A stretch of 64,000 nt of DNA from Branchiostoma floridae (GCF_000003815.2 NC_049984.1:9833475-9897474); one strand, 5' to 3'; positions 10,901 through 25,400 are shown, counted from the first letter of the stretch. Numbers and translations are program-made. The notes: generated by a model not told the origin, from the sequence alone.

Positions 10901-13900
10901 CCATGACCCACATCTCCAAACACTGGGTCTTCTCACCATTCACGTCAGTCCCTGTTACATTATCCACATTATACTGATGTATCCCAGTGCTCAAAATACC
11001 TTCTTGCACATTTGCAAAGGCAACCACATTTTAAACCCTGGTAGCGCCGTGTGCAACCTGAACTTTTGCAGCTGGAACATTGCTTTTCCCCACCTACGTG
11101 CAGAAGCATTGGTATTTATTTCTTAAAAAGTTTAAACATAACTAGAAAGGCCGACATTTGCTTAAGAGCAAATACAGCATATTTCAGCCATACCCCTTCC
11201 CACGCAACATTGGACTGTTCCAAATCACCCCTGCGCAAAAATGGAACATCCTCTTAACAGTACATTATCCCCCAAAGTGGACTGGTATTGTGAATTGACT
11301 CCAGGTAAAAACAGAGCTTGCTTCTATTTTTCAGAAAATGACAATAATCACACCTTCCATTCAGAAAATTTTCATCATGACTGAAAATTGTTGAATGACT
11401 TCATGTAATGTCATTAACAATTTTCAGTACGATAACTAGGTGTAAGTTTAAAAAAGTATAAGCTCCTTGTGATGTGGGTACAGTTATTATTGCAAGGAAC
11501 TTTTTTTATTCAAGTAGGGCATACGATTTAATAATTATCAAGCAGGTGCAGGTACTGTAGGAGCGTTTGTTTTCTTCAAGCTGTAAAACTGTTAAACTGT
11601 TTTACTTTGTATGCAATCAACCATCGAGCCTATTCTTATTTTAGTTTAACAACTTCCTGCCAGACCCGGAAGATACGATTGAACCTTGTTCGAGGATTTA
11701 TTTTCGTCTGTCTGGTCAGTCTGTTCATACCCTGGCGCTGAGAGTGTTTTATTGGGCTGAAACTCTGGCAGTTTAAAGTTACTAACAATTTAAATGTTCA
11801 AAGTTTATGCCAAACAACAACAGCACTAGGAAATGTGGCCACTATAGACAGGTGGTCACTATAGAGAAAATGCTGATCTATTGACTAGGAGCCATACGTT
11901 ACACATGATTTCAGTACACTGATCATTAATCATATAAACATTGCACAGGTAAGCCAATTGTTTAGATGTACAATTAAGTTCAAATAATTCTGAAGAGAAA
12001 TATTGATGAGAAAATAATCATTCTCGCCACTGTCTAACTTATAATTACGTATCAAAACTAAACGCAGATTTTCTAACTAACGCACCTTTCGCCGAATTCA
12101 TCATAGGACCGCCGGCTATCAATCAAACACGGCTGTTGATTAGACTTAGAGTTTCAAACAGTCATGTGCTGTGTGCCAGTTGACAGCGAACTTCATGCTA
12201 CGTGATGTTTTACATTGCTTGGACCTTCTTTCTTACAGCGGTGCTTCTACAAAATATTTAGACTGTAACACTGAGTTTTATAGAATAGAATTTGACGCAG
12301 AACAGCGTTTTTTGCTGGGTATTTTTTTTTAAACATGTCCGTGGGAATATCAGCGAGGCGGCGACGTAGGGATATCAGACCGTCAACAAAAGTCGCACGG
12401 CGGCTAACGGCGCAGCGAAGATACTAGCGCTATAAATAAGCGCTTCAACTAAGGATGGCAACCCGTACAATATTTTTGTATACTGTTGAGCTAAGTAAAG
12501 TTTGTTGTTTATGAGGTTTTAGTTGTCTTTGAAGCTTTGACCCGAAATATTTTAAAGTCAAACTGCTGAAGAGAAATAAGTGACTGCTACGATTATCGTA
12601 GATATGGCCCTAAAAAAACTGATAAAAGAAGCCTTCTCAATAGCCTAAAATGCAAGAGCTTCCGGGGGGGCTTCGCCCACCTGGGTCCCCCCCACAGTGG
12701 CCCTGCCCCTGGACCCCGCCAGGGACATTCGGCGGCCCCCGGACCCCTCTCCGACGCTTTGAAAAAATCCTGGCGAGAAGTCTGTACGGCCTGAGTCTTC
12801 AAGTTAACGTATTGTGTGGTCCCGCTTATGAATATTAATTAGCCTTCGCTTTCCTCTTCGCTGATTGGCTGAACCATTAATTGAATTAACTCTTCCTGCC
12901 GGCTAGACGCAGGTGCAGATGTCGGCTCTGTGGGGTGAACGTCCGAAAGGTCACGGCATGGAGAACGAAAGAAAACCAATTTCCCCTAAAAAAAAGTGCT
13001 GTAATTAAGCCTTTTACAGTACTTTATGCCAAAAATTTTACTTGGATCATTTTACCAACTATATTATGCCTATCTATACCAAATGTTACTCATACCAGGG
13101 TACAGGGGTGCAAAATATACCGTTATAAGACCGTCAACAACAGTCGCACGGAGCTAACAGCGCAGCGAAAATACCATCGCTAGCGTTTCAACTTCGGATA
13201 ACAAGTTATAAGTACTGTTGAACTCAGTAACGTTAAAGTTTGTTTTTAGTTGCCTTTGACGGTTTGACCTGAAACAGTGTTACGCTAAACTCCTGAAGAG
13301 AAGTTAAGTGACTGCTGCGATTATCATAGATATGCCCCTAAGAACTGATACAATATAAAGCCTTCTGAATAGTCTAAAATGCGAGAGCCTTAGGCGGGCT
13401 TTGCTCCCCCTGGCGGGAACACTGCTATATACGGGATCATGAGGCCCCGCTTATGAATATTAATTAGCCTTTGGCCTCCTCTTCGCTGATTGGCTAGGTC
13501 TTTGATTCAATTAACTCTCCGGCTGACGCGCACAGGTGTGGCTCTGTGCGGGGTCACGGAAGGTCACGTCAGGAGGCCAAAAGAAAACAAATTTCCCCTC
13601 AGAAAAGTGCCAAAATTAATCATTTTAAAGTTGTTTATGTCAAAAATTTTACTTGAATCTTGTTACCAAGTATCTAATGCCTATCTATACCAAATTTCAG
13701 GTCATTTAATTGTAATACCAGGGTACAGGAGCCAAAAGTGTCCTTTTTTGGTCAAAAATTGGCCAAAAATCGCAAAAATAAGCATTTTGTTGCACTGTAC
13801 ACCAAAAGTGTTATTGAATTTATATGAAGGGATTATCAAGGCACATCTGTGTCAAATTTCAGCTCATTCGGTTGCAATACCAAGGTACAGGAGCCAAAAG

Positions 13901-16900
13901 TGTCCTTTTTTGGTCAAAAAGTGGTCAAAAAATCGCAAAAATAAGCATTTTGTTGTACTGTACACCAAAAGTGTTATTGAATTTATATGGGGGCATTATC
14001 AAGGCACATCTCTGTCAAATTTCAGCTCATTTGGTTGTAATACCAGGGTACAGGGGCCAAAAGTGTCCTTTTTTGGTCAAAAATTGGTCAAAAAATCGCA
14101 AAAATAAGCATTTTGTTGTACTGTACACCAAAACTGATATTGAATCTATATGGGGGACTTATCAAGGCACATCTGTGCCAAATTTCAGCTCATTCGGTTA
14201 TAATACCAGGGTACAGGGGGCCCAAATATACAGTTTTGGTCTTAAGATGACCAAAAAACCTTAATAAAATCATTTAAGAGACAGATATGAAAAAAATGAA
14301 AAAAATGCCCGAGGGTATTGGCCCACTCTACCCTTGTGCCAAATTTCAAGTCATTCGGTTGAGGAACAACGGAGATACCGTGTTCTGAAGATTTGACAGG
14401 AGAAAGAAAGAAACATTACGAATACAATATATTTCACCATACCTATGGTATGGCTGAAATATAAGTAGTAACTATGTAACTAAAAGAAAAGATAGTGGAT
14501 ATGTAGCTGATTTGAAGAAGTAATAACGTGGAAGTGGGCAACCCGAAATGGTGATGGTGCATTACCTGACTTTTGACTCAGGCTCAGGTCATCTGGCAAA
14601 CCTGGTAGAAAAAAAAAAGGATTTTGAGCACTGTTTAAAGGCTTACAACTTGTTTTCATGCCATTTTTAGTTCAAATGATTGAGATTTATTTCAGATATA
14701 GAGTCCATTCCAAGACACCATGCGGATGTTTGTTGCCATTGTTTAGAATTGATTTTAAAGTTTTGTAATTATATGTCTAGGACATTTGATACTTCAGAAA
14801 TATTCTTAACACTGTTTCAACTTTATAAATATTTCCCTGGTCCTGTAAAACTTTGGAAATATTCATGGTGTGGAATTGGATACTTCTAATAGTTTCTAAA
14901 TAATGATAACAGCATTCTACCATTATTTACCATTTTCTACCATTTTTTGTAAATGGTTCGGTGGGCTGGGAAGATAGCAATTCACACATCCTTGCAAAGT
15001 ATGGTTGGGTGCCATGCAACAATGGCCCACCACAAAGGATCCACCAGTACCCAGCAGTGAAATCTAAAAATATACAGATGCAACAATAGGGCTTACTTTT
15101 ATGAGGGCAATAAACTAATTTTACCATTTGGCCAGGTTTACCATTTTTTGTAAATATTTGTAAATGTGAAATAATCACAGAGAGGTTTCACAATTATTAT
15201 AAATAAAGATATTTTTGTACAGTTACTTTCAAAATGTTTCTAAAATATTCAAAGAAATTCAAATGAATGAGTATTTTCTTAGTCAATTTTTTGAAAATAA
15301 TTTAATTATTGTGGCTCAGATATTCTTTTATTCAAAATAATTCAGACTAATTATAAATATTGCCTAAAAACCCTCATGGTGTCTTGGAATGGACTCTACA
15401 TGTACATAAATTTCAAATCTCATGTATATTTTTGTATGTTCCGAAGATGGTCTTTCCATGCCCCCCAAAAATTAAAGCACAAAGCAGTAATTATATATTT
15501 GTATGTCTGAATGTAGGATGTTTTTCTCTGAGGAGTTTGTGAGCGATTGGATAGTTCACATGGGAGGACTGATCATCGACTTGTCCATGGGGTATCTCCT
15601 GTTCTTTGACGTCACCAGACCAATAGCCTTCTTCTTTGGGGGATCCTTCCATGCCATGAACTCACAGCTCTTCCACATAGGTCAGTTCACTTGCATGCCT
15701 GGTATTCAATAATATTTTTAAAATAATATTTTTTTTACTAGAACATTTGCCGTACTCGTAGTATTGTTGGAGCTGTACACCTAAATGTTATTCTGCTTTG
15801 TACAAGAGTGTGTGGCATTGAATGGTTGAGTGGCTAGGGCTAGCTCACTCCGTCCAGGTGTAAAATGGCCACATGTACATGACTTCAGTTCAGGGGGTTC
15901 AATACTACTAATCACATCCCCTCAAGTTGACCTTAGATTATGAGTAAGTAGAGATGTTTCACTCACTCACTATCAGTTTATCGTCAGTTAATCCCATCTT
16001 GCAAGTATTAGACTTGCATGTGCTTGTGCTTACATGATGATCACATTAGGTGCCTTTATCCTTCTTTTCAGAGTTCAGGTTTGTTAAAGAGGTTCATCAG
16101 TCACGTCTGAATACGGTGACTACAATATTTTTCCAACAGTGACAGTTTTTTAAAGGCATAGATATATACCTTGAAATTTGAGGGGGGAGGGACAGAAGAT
16201 CCACAAAAGTCTTGACCTAGTCTTGCACTCTCGTGAGACTAGGTCACTCCGTGAACAAGATGATAGCCATTGAACAGAGTACAGTTGAAGTTTGTATACC
16301 AGGAGTTGTGATTAACCAGAGGTACTTGTGCCCTATCCCCAGGTATGTTCTCCTACACCATGTTGGCCACCCTGCCCTTGTTCTCGTCCCAGGACTGGCC
16401 TAAGAGACTGGTGCACAAGTGTCCTGACAGGATGAAGGTCATCCTGCCACTGGACACACCGGCGCAGGACAGCAGGAGGTGTCTGTACACTAGGGATAAA
16501 GAGGTGAAATTCACTTGATAAGTTGCATTGTATGGTCAGGTGATTGCATGATCTCTTTTATCAAACCAGAAGGCAGCCTTTCATAAGTTTTCACAAAATT
16601 AACTCTAAGTTGTAACTTCTCTTTGTCAAGCATACATAATATATATATAATATATATTATATATATATATATATATAGTGGGTCTTGTCACTGACAAAAT
16701 GTTGTTCATCTTATAAAATTAATTAAAGTAAATCATTCAATAGTTTCTGTGTATGTTTAATACGGGTTTGGTGATAGTGAAGAAATTAATAAGATTTAAT
16801 AGTCTGGACACAAAACCAAAAGGATGAGATTTCCATCATTAGATAATTATGTTTAACTATTTTTCAGTGTCACTGACGAAAGATAGTTTATACTATCTGA

Positions 16901-19900
16901 AACATCTGACCGTTTCCAAAATCATATCCAGTTGCTTGAGTAACAGCTTTTTTGGCTTAACTATTTTGTCTCTACTATTATGAAGGACCCACAGGCAAAG
17001 TCGGGGAAGCAGAAGAAGCCACCTACACGACTGATCCACCACCTGTCTGCAGTGTTTGTACTGCTGTACATGTCAGAACAGCTGTTCCTCCCCTACTCAC
17101 ACTTCATCACACAGGTGGGCGTGGTGTACATTCACTTTGGTCATATCATACCTCATTTGCATGATGAATTACCTAATGAGCAAATGCTACATCCACAAGA
17201 AGTAGACAACTCATTCATCTCTCGTTCAATGCTTTTAAAACTTCTTTCATGTAAATGTCAGAATTTATTGACTCAAAAATAAAAGGGGTCAGTCAGGGGC
17301 ATGACAGCATACTTAGCGGTCCATGCGAGGCAGGAAACTTGCACCTCCGAATTAATCACCCTTAATGTTGTTTTTTTACATTTTGCTCTGAGACACTGAA
17401 TTCATGCAATCTCTATGGGCCAGCGGCACAAGCGACCCAGTACATTTGACATAGCAATAGCAAATCAATAACAAGAGTAATGAGACCTTATACCTCCATG
17501 AAACATTCTAATTATGCAAATGCCCTCTGCAGGGTTACAACTCGTGGACCCAGGGGCTGTATGGGTACTCCTGGGACATGATGGTCCACACATGGTCAGT
17601 CCAGCACATAAAGGTCAAGTACGTGGATGCAGCCACCGGAGAGTATGGCTACCTTAGACCTGGGGTATGTACTTCTTTTAATCTTAGATGAATGATTATT
17701 ACACAAGACTACTTCAAAATATTACTTTTGAAACCCTATTTATTGTTGATTCTGCTTTTTATTTTTTCATCTCAAAATGGGTGGGTGGCTCCTACAACTT
17801 TTGAAAGTTGATTTCCAAGGGGTCCCACCATACAAGACAAGATGTGTAACATTCAGTTGGACAGCATAAAATAGATCACATGAAAACCAAGGCATCAAAA
17901 CAAAATCAGTGTCCATTTCACCAAGGAGCTTTCATCTAATAAAACCTATTAATATTTGCTGTTACATCTCTGCAATACATATAACTAATACTAGCTTTTA
18001 CGCTGAATATTTTAAGAGATTCATAGTTCTGCTCCAAAGGAAATGATCCAAAAACACACGACTGTATCTTAGTACAAAGCTATACTTTCTTACAACACAA
18101 AAGTACACATGGATCAAATTTTCAGTCCTCAAGAAGGCGACAGTGGTCGTTGACAATTTGGTTCGTGTGTACTTTTGTGTTGGAAGAAAGTTTAGCTTTG
18201 CACTATGATTACTAGTACCAACACAGATGAGCTTCCATCACGACTGAATCTCATTGCTCTCTGTGGCAGGTGTTTACAGGGTCGAGCCGTTGGAGCAGCC
18301 ATCCCGACATGCTGAAGCAGTATGCCACCTGTCTGCAGCACAGGCTGCAGGAACACAACATCTCACAGCCACAGTTCTACTTCGACATCTGGAAGTCCAT
18401 GAACAACAGGTTCCAGCAGAGGTCAGTCAGTTCACTCGTCTTCTCAGGGACAGAGGTTTTCTACACTGACTCGACCTTGTTCAGGGAGAGTACCATATGC
18501 AATATTCCTGGGAATCGCTAGATGGTGCACACATACAAAGAAAGGAAAAGAAAAGCAAAGCATGATGGGACCTCAGGTTTTCTACAGATTATAGTCAATG
18601 AAACATCAAATCCTGAGTCTAACAGCAACACCCTTCATTGCCCATTGCTTTCCCTAATTTTTAGCAGTTTACTTGCAAAGTGCACATTACAAGCATGTAA
18701 AAAGCTACACTCTGAGGAATTATAGAAAATGCTTAAACACTGGAATTAAAACTATAGGGACTTACACCTCTAAGTTTTTTGACAAATTCTGTCACCATGA
18801 ATTAATGACCCTTTCATCTCCAGCAGTGACGTCAGGAACAAACTGACAAGTTCGAAAATTTAGAGGGGTGAGTCCCTACAGTGTTAATTCCAGTCTTGGA
18901 AGTAAAGTGTTAGCATTTTTCTATGTGTTCTACTACAGATAAACTTTCATGATAAGCTAGAGAGGACATTTGTACCATCAAAGTCCTAGTTTGAAGAAAT
19001 ATAAAGAATCTCTGTATTTCAAATATGAGAGTTCACTAGCATTACTAACTTTGATATGAGAATGTTACATTACTTGACCCCCCCCCCCTCAGGATGGTTG
19101 ACCCCCGTGTGGACATCGTCACAGCTGACTGGTCTCCCTTCAGCCCCTCGTCCTGGATGATGCCACTATTGGTCGACCTCACACCATGGAGGGAGAAGTT
19201 TCAGGAGATAGAAAAAACAATGGCAAATGAAACAGAAGTGGTCTTTGTTGCAGATTTTCCAGGTATGTACATATATCTGGTACTAGTATCTTGATAGTGT
19301 ATCAGTTGAATTTCATAGTCGTGTTCAGTACTGTTCCTGTGAAGTTTTTGGTGCAGCGAGGTCATCATGTTTTGCCATATTTATTCGTGTCTATAAATAA
19401 TGATTGGGCATTTAACAAATGTCCTAGAGTGAGTTAGCAAGCTAAATGACTCATAGAGTTAGACAAGAATAGATATAATTATTATAGCTTACTGCTTACT
19501 ATTGGACGTATTAAGTTACAGCAATATTTGGAAAGACAGCCCCATGACAAAATGGTAGGTGAACGTAAATCCCTGGCTGAACTTTCCTTTGCCTTTTGTT
19601 CATCCTGCAGGTCTTGAGCTGGAAAACTACATCAACTCTGACTTTGAGAATGTCTCCCTGACCGTTCTATTTGGGGAGGTCAGGGTGGAGTTTAGAGGCC
19701 AGGAGAACAACGAAAGTCTGAAGAACATCACTTTGAAGAAAGATGACAAACTCGAGGTCAGATCATGAATATATTTAGCTTGATCTTGATATTCACACAG
19801 TTAATATTCATTGTCTTATTGTGCGGTGTTTTGTATGATATTGCACAAACCTAATGTCTTACTTCCACAGATTCCTTCTGGAGAGTTTCACAATGTCCTC

Positions 19901-21155
19901 ACCACCTCGGAATCCCCATCCTGCTACTTCTACATCTCCACTAACCAGACAGAGGTGGAGTTCAAGAAGAATGTGACTGAATACCTGGAGAGACAAAAGT
20001 CAACTGCCTCTGGTACAGATGGGAACACTGCAGGATCAGGTACAACATGTACTACAGATTGTAGATAACAAAATTGACATATAAAAAAAAAAGGTTCTTA
20101 GTGGCAAATGTTAACACGCACACGAGGACATTGAAACATTAGATCTGTGTGTTTTGGGCACACTATTGACAGATTAGCCAAACAGGATTGGTGGGCGTCA
20201 ATCTACTGTCAGGGAAAGCCGTGTTAAGTGCCTTTCCTAAGGGCACAACGCCAGGAGCTAGTATTGAACCCCAAACCTCTAGATTCTGAGCCCAACACCA
20301 CAAAATTTATATACCAGGAAGTACAAATAAAAAATGTTTAGCTGTATATTGTCTACAGACATGCACTTGTTAATGTCCATAGTGACGATAAGTTTTGTTT
20401 TGAGACTTAATTTGAGACTTGTGGATATCTGCATTAAGTAAATACTACCAGAAACGTCTTGTTTTTCCCTGCCACACAGTGAATGAGAGCTCAGACGACC
20501 CTCTGGTAGAAAAATACCAAGAAGTTGCCATGAGAAGAAAGAGGAGGGAACTCTATAACTCTCTATCTCAGCTGGACTACTTGAAGTTGTGGGGTTTACA
20601 AAAGTACTTCACCTTCAGGCGCAGGTGAGACAATGCCTCAACCATATGTAACATTTTAGATGAAACTGGAACAGAGATTATAAATCATGCAACTTACACC
20701 TAACATATATCTTGCGGCCACTAGCAAGTTGCGGCTTCAATGTCCGAGGTTCTGTTATTCACGCCGAAACATTCAGGCATCACTATACATGTGTTACCCA
20801 ATACATTGTGAAATGGTGAGAAGATGATTTTGTCAGCAAATTGAGGCATTAAAATAATATGCTTCACGTCTGAAGGCACCCTACGTCTGCATAGAATTTT
20901 GTTTGTAGTAGAAGTCTGTGATGAGGCAAATACAACGTAAAACAGGAATATCGGAATGGAAAGGACACTAATTTTTGTTCTCTATAACCTATTTTGTACA
21001 GTTTGCTGATGAGTGGGCTGGCTGTGCGCAATATTGTATTTGGAACTCCAGAGCTGGACCAGCTGGCAAAGGACATACACTGGGCCTCGGGACAGTTTGA
21101 CCCCGAAAAGTACTTGGACGAACTCGCAGGAGTTCCAATGATGGAGAATCCATGA
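7962..21155 (+). CDS. GGCX: Vitamin K-dependent gamma-glutamyl carboxylase
   Basis: Coding exons: 7962-7986, 8964-9164, 9716-9871, 10105-10270, 10523-10601, 10837-10943, 15517-15680, 16343-16503, 16986-17114, 17533-17664, 18270-18421, 19093-19262, 19611-19756, 19871-20039, 20480-20624, 21002-21155. All junctions are GT-AG and in phase, giving 751 residues (human protein 758). The enzyme is an ER membrane protein that oxidises vitamin K hydroquinone and carboxylates Glu to Gla in propeptide-bearing substrates. Visible family hallmarks are '[13 protein letters not shown]' (H163, human H160), 'GLKKLDADW' (K220/K221, human catalytic K217/K218 pair), '[14 protein letters not shown]', and the cysteine pair C102 and C461 that matches the human disulfide. 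Several hydrophobic membrane segments lie in the first ~330 residues. The ATG in exon 1 starts MAAPDRKG and joins exon 2 in phase. Intron 6 (4.6 kb) is repeat-filled. No breaks were seen; the gene looks functional. Confidence 0.97.
8650..8775 (+). repeat. tRNA-derived SINE, family A copy 1
   Basis: A pol III box B (GGTTCGAATCT, 8711-8721) is followed by GTAAAAACTGTTCTACTCGC and CTCTTAGTGTGTTT. The same order occurs in reverse at the window's right end (63887-64000), which defines a SINE family. It lies in GGCX intron 1. Confidence 0.6.
9224..9375. mobile_element. Foldback MITE in GGCX intron 2
   Basis: Two inverted arms of about 50 bp (TCAATCTCCACAACTTACAG... and its approximate reverse complement ending GTTGTAGAGATTG) surround a spacer with two direct copies of GATGCTGAAGAAGAGT. 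The arms include ACTTCYGGACGT. It is non-coding. Confidence 0.7.
11137..11260. repeat. Terminal fragment of a dispersed element
   Basis: AACTAGAAAGGCCGACATTT and the following GCTTAAGAGCAAATACAGCA occur here. They recur in reverse complement at about 27195-27248 inside the large GSS intron 4 repeat. This is a fragment of the same repeat family, in GGCX intron 6. Confidence 0.65.
12378..14460. repeat. Direct duplication with internal ~161 bp tandem array
   Basis: A ~700 bp segment beginning GACCGTCAACAA is present at 12378 and again, diverged, at 13128. Both copies share GCTTATGAATATTAATTAGC, CTCTTCGCTGATTGGCT and AAACCAATTTCCCCT-like blocks. The second copy runs into about four tandem units of ~160 bp (13680-14260), each with CAAATTTCAGCTCATT and ACCAGGGTACAGG. 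Reverse-complement relatives of these units are in GSS intron 4 (26415-27180). The open frames at 13490-14264 arise from the array. Confidence 0.75.
14915..15175. repeat. Short dispersed-looking repeat
   Basis: Repeats of TTTACCATTTTTTGTAAAT bracket a segment with AAGTATGGTTGGGTGCCATG. Direct ends suggest a mobile fragment, but only one copy is in the window. Confidence 0.35.
16636..16678. repeat. AT dinucleotide microsatellite
   Basis: About 40 bp of alternating A and T in GGCX intron 8. Confidence 0.9.
18030..18238. mobile_element. Foldback repeat family B, copy 1 (GGCX intron 10)
   Basis: The segment has inverted arms around CAAGAAGGCGACAGTGGTCG: CAACACAAAAGTACACA on the left and TGTGTACTTTTGTGTTGG on the right. 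It ends with ACCAACACAGATGAGCTTCC, 33 bp before the exon 11 acceptor. Four more copies lie at about 29.4, 39.8, 40.3 and 44.4 kb. Confidence 0.75.
20105..20310 (-). repeat. Degenerate tRNA-SINE, family C (GGCX intron 14)
   Basis: The + strand block GTGCCTTTCCTAAGGGCACA, followed by a weakened box B (TATTGAACCCC), matches the SINE at 53938-54328, which carries GTGCCTTTCCCAAGGGCACA then TTTGAACCCGGGACCTC. Orientation is minus. Confidence 0.55.
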
Positions 21156-22453
21156 TATCCTGTACTTGGTGTTCTGCTAAAACAAGATACTTATTTTACA
21201 TTTCCTATTCAGAATACAGTTCCATAATTCTTGGACCTGATCTATATTTTAACATCTTCACTACAATGACCATTAGGTTGGTTTAGGTAGTGTGCAGGCT
21301 ACATGGACCATTACACACACAGAAGTCAAAAAGACATTGCTCTAGATATACATGTATTCAAATTTGTTAAGCTAGACTAGCTAGATTTCAGAGTTATTTA
21401 TTTGTAAGTTACGTAGTGCACTTTTGTAGTGTCTAAGTCTAAGTAGTGCACTGTAAAGCATATCAGTCCTGGCTGCTAAGAAGATGGGATGTTGCTTGAT
21501 AAATAATGAAGGAAGACTTTCCCAAAGAGGTGCCGCTGTTGCTTCCTTAGAGGCAGTGTTACTTTCTATTGAGCATTCTCAGTGGGTATCTGTGGACCAA
21601 ACTGTTATACGTGTGCCTTGTAAGGAAGAAGGTCGACATTGAGATTTTTCAGAAGTTTACTTGATGTTTTATCACAATACTTATTGGTTATCTTGCTGGA
21701 AACAGCTGGTTATATCCACTATTCATCACCATTTCAAACTTTTGTTTTAATCTACATCGTATACCAAAAAAGTTTGAAGAAAGCAAACCGACTCCAGACA
21801 TTCTAATGGCAGTGACATGTCATTGTATTTGGTATGTGTACTGATATTAAAGTAATGATGTATGTTTAAGGTTGCCAGAGTCCAAATCATAAAAATAATA
21901 TTTTATTCTTGCACTGATTTTAATAATTTTCTAGTATATTTGATTTTCATTCCTGGACCAATAGAATTGATGTAACTAAAAGATGCTATTTTTCTTCAGC
22001 AGTTGTTATTTCTTAAGATGTCAAGTAGGTCAAGTAGATGTTAAGTGGGAGACTTGGTGCTCATAGTCTAGCTGCTCCACACTTTTTGCTGCATAGCAAT
22101 AATGGTATTTCATGCCAATGTTGGGAACATTTAAAATCAACATTAAATACAGCTGTATCAGTACTGTTCCACCAGTTGTCTTCTCTTTTGTGAGCACAGA
22201 TTCAATATATTATCTTAATCGTCATGCTATAACAAAAAACGTGGGTATGAATGCATGCATTTTCTGTGCTGATTTTGAGATTAACTGAGACTATGTGCTT
22301 TCCAAAGTTATGAAATAGTTTTATGAAACTTGTTTCCAAATACACAATGTACAAAATTAATGGAGAAGACAAAACACAGAAAAATAGTTATATTGAACTC
22401 CTACACCTGTGGTATGGAGTGAAATATAGCTATTTGTTAGGTCCTTAGGTGCA
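21156..22453. other. Convergent 3' UTRs of GGCX and GSS
   Basis: The two stop codons face each other 1.3 kb apart. A + strand ATTAAA at 21846-21851 and a - strand AATAAA (21907 to 21902) are the best polyadenylation signals seen. If both are used, the two transcripts end near each other without overlapping much. No other gene is visible. Confidence 0.5.
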
Positions 22454-25400
22454 TTAGACAAGATAGGGGCTGTCTATGACAGAATTTCCAACAGTGATTC
22501 CTCCGTCCGCTGTTGATGAATGGTTTGTCCTCAGGTAGTGTCCCCCCTGCTTGTTGTGTAGCACTCGGTCCCCATTACTGAAGAGCAAACAAAACAATGA
22601 ATGTTGTACATGTGTCACAATTCTCAGCAATCAAGAAATATCTTTCAAATTATGTCAGGGTCTGCTACATGTACCTCTATAGAAAAACTTTTTTCAAATC
22701 TTGATGTAACAAATCTCAGACTTTGAAAAGTTTTGCTAGATATTCATACTCAGGCTTTGTTGAGGCCCATGCTTTCAGCCATAATCAACTGCTAAGATTT
22801 GAACAAAGAAGATGTATGTAGATTAACAATACACTTACGCCATGAAGACTCCAAAAATGCCCAGTTCACATGAAGAACCCTGTAGTTTAGGCCTGTCTCC
22901 AGGCCTCATGAGGTAGTTTTGTACCACAGTAGGGCAGATCAGGTCCATGATGATGTAGGCTGTTCTCTCTTCAGAGCCCTTTAGTTTGTTGATGACAGTC
23001 TTAATGTCGTCTCCATAGATGTTGTTACCTGGTCAGGAACAGGTGTTACAGCATGTAAATGCACTGCCACACATAGCACCCCCAAGAGACACATTTCTCA
23101 GGGCTTGAAGTACACATTGCACATAGGGCTAGGTACTGGTACAGCATAACAGTACAAAACCGTTCTTTCTCATTGGACCGGTCCAGAAAAACTGAAAAGA
23201 ATAGGTGGGCCGGATGTTGGACTTGGAGTGAAGTAGAAAAGAGTTTATAGTCATTTGTACCAAGTTTTAAAGTCAATTGTACAGGTGCAGTTAGCGTTGT
23301 AGGATTTTTAAAACACCAGTGTGAGTCTAATACTCCACCAAACAGATTTCTTTGTAGTGAAATTAACCATTGGTATGAATCAGGTTCAGGTCTGGACCTG
23401 ATCCTCTGGACCTGAACCGGACCTGGATTTTCTAATTGCAAATAAGCCCTTTATTTTCACCCGAAATTGGAACTGTGCACTAATTTTGTACACCAGTACA
23501 ATGTTCCAGCATATTTATGACATCTAACTGACATACAATTCAAAAACCTTTGGTGTATCAATTGACTTGAATGTGTGAAATGTTTACGTCTGCTATAAGA
23601 GAACTTCAGATTCAAGCCGTGAAGAGCAATATTATAGTAAGTAATAATATGTAATTTGTTCTCGCTCACATTCTATCTTTATCATAATTATTCTGCACCC
23701 AAAATCATTTCTTTGCACCTACTTTACAGATTAAGTGCATGAATCAATTTTGACCCCAATTTCTAAGTGATAACTGGTCTTACCACCCCCCTCTCTTTGT
23801 GGCTTCATGACGTAATCTTCAGGACATCTCATGGCCATCTGTACTGTCCGATCTCCCTCTAAACCCTGAGGGACAAAGACATGTTAAGGTCCATGATTTT
23901 GTTGCACTGAATCACAATGATGAGATTTATCTTCATTATACACAACACTGGTACATACGTGCATGTATATCTACTGTAGTTTCAATTTTGTTAAAAAGAC
24001 AACATCGCAATTGCGCTGGTGGCCATCAGAGGTGTAGCCCCGACCGGGTTACGAAGTCACCATTAGTCCCGGTGGACTGCCAGATACCGTGGAGGTACCT
24101 CTTGGTGTTTTCACGACTAGGTCATGGTATCAATTTGTCGCCGGGTCCCAGGTTGATTTTAACTGCAAGTTTTACAAAATCCAGGGCCTGCCCGTGCCCA
24201 TATATGGCCCAGTAGCCACAGGATCTCGTAGGTGTTGTGCCCGAAAGTGAAAAAAACACAGGTCGTAAACTACCCTGCGGGGCCCCTTTTTCGGCTTGTG
24301 AGATAACACAGGTTTGATGCACTTTAAGTTTTGATTAACAGAGGGTAACACTGTTTTGCTTACCATTTCCAGTGTATGTTGTCCAACAAAGGTGGCCCTA
24401 ACTCTGCTCACTGCCTTTGGATCTTCTAGGAACTTCTCCAGTACACCAGGCTGGGCTAACTCCTGCTGCACCTTCTTAGTCCCTGCCAGGTGGTAGGATA
24501 TACACGGGCACTTGATCGCTCCGGATCTCTCAATCTTCAGGCGGGCAATCCATTCCTAGGTACATAAAATTTAAAATTAACTTACTAAACCAAGATAAAT
24601 ATTATATACTGTAAATGCAGAAATTTTCCCGGTGGATTAATGTTCGCGGTGGATTAATGTTCGCGGTTTTTGCAGCGGTCGCTTCACCGCAAATTTAATT
24701 TAAATCCCCGCGAACTTAAATGCATTTACAGTACAATGTAATCTAATGGGTCTTTCCCACAATCAAATACAATAAAAAATCTTATACACTAACTTAAAGG
24801 TAATGTACCTCACCTTTTCAGTTGGATAGTGGTCAGGTGAATATCCAGCTCGAAAGTAGACAACAGCAACTTCAGATCCATGACTAGAAACAGCAGAAAT
24901 AGTGCTTATTAGTAACTTTATGTTTCAAACTATACAATGCATGACTGTGTACTTCCAGTAAAGTTTCATACATACCATATGCCTGCTGCCACTGTAATAA
25001 CAATGCATTACATTGATAGACTTTATTTCAGAGCATTATTAGGTTTGTTGCAGAGCTATCGGCCATTATTGATACTCACATGAAAAGTGTCTTGTCTGAT
25101 TTCAGCTCAGCATCCTCTGCGATCTGTCTCAAGCTGTACCTTCTTACTGTTATGCTGGGATGTCTGAGAAGATGTGAACAGTAATCTTTATTTTTAGTAT
25201 ATTATGTAATACAAAATCTGTTTGGTTGGCACATTTTGCAAATGTGTTATGAAGTATCCTCTTTTGATAGGCTGTACATGTGTTACACTGATACAATGTA
25301 AACCTGTTGATTTGAATGATTTTACTCACCTTTTCATAACTGTAAATTCTGACAGTCTCTGCCCAAAGACGTTTCTACACCTCTCCTCCTCTACTACAAA

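Noticed and set aside
16636-16678. Possible hairpin or terminator in an AT-rich palindrome.
   Set aside because: It is a plain AT microsatellite inside an intron; a bacterial-type terminator has no meaning here.
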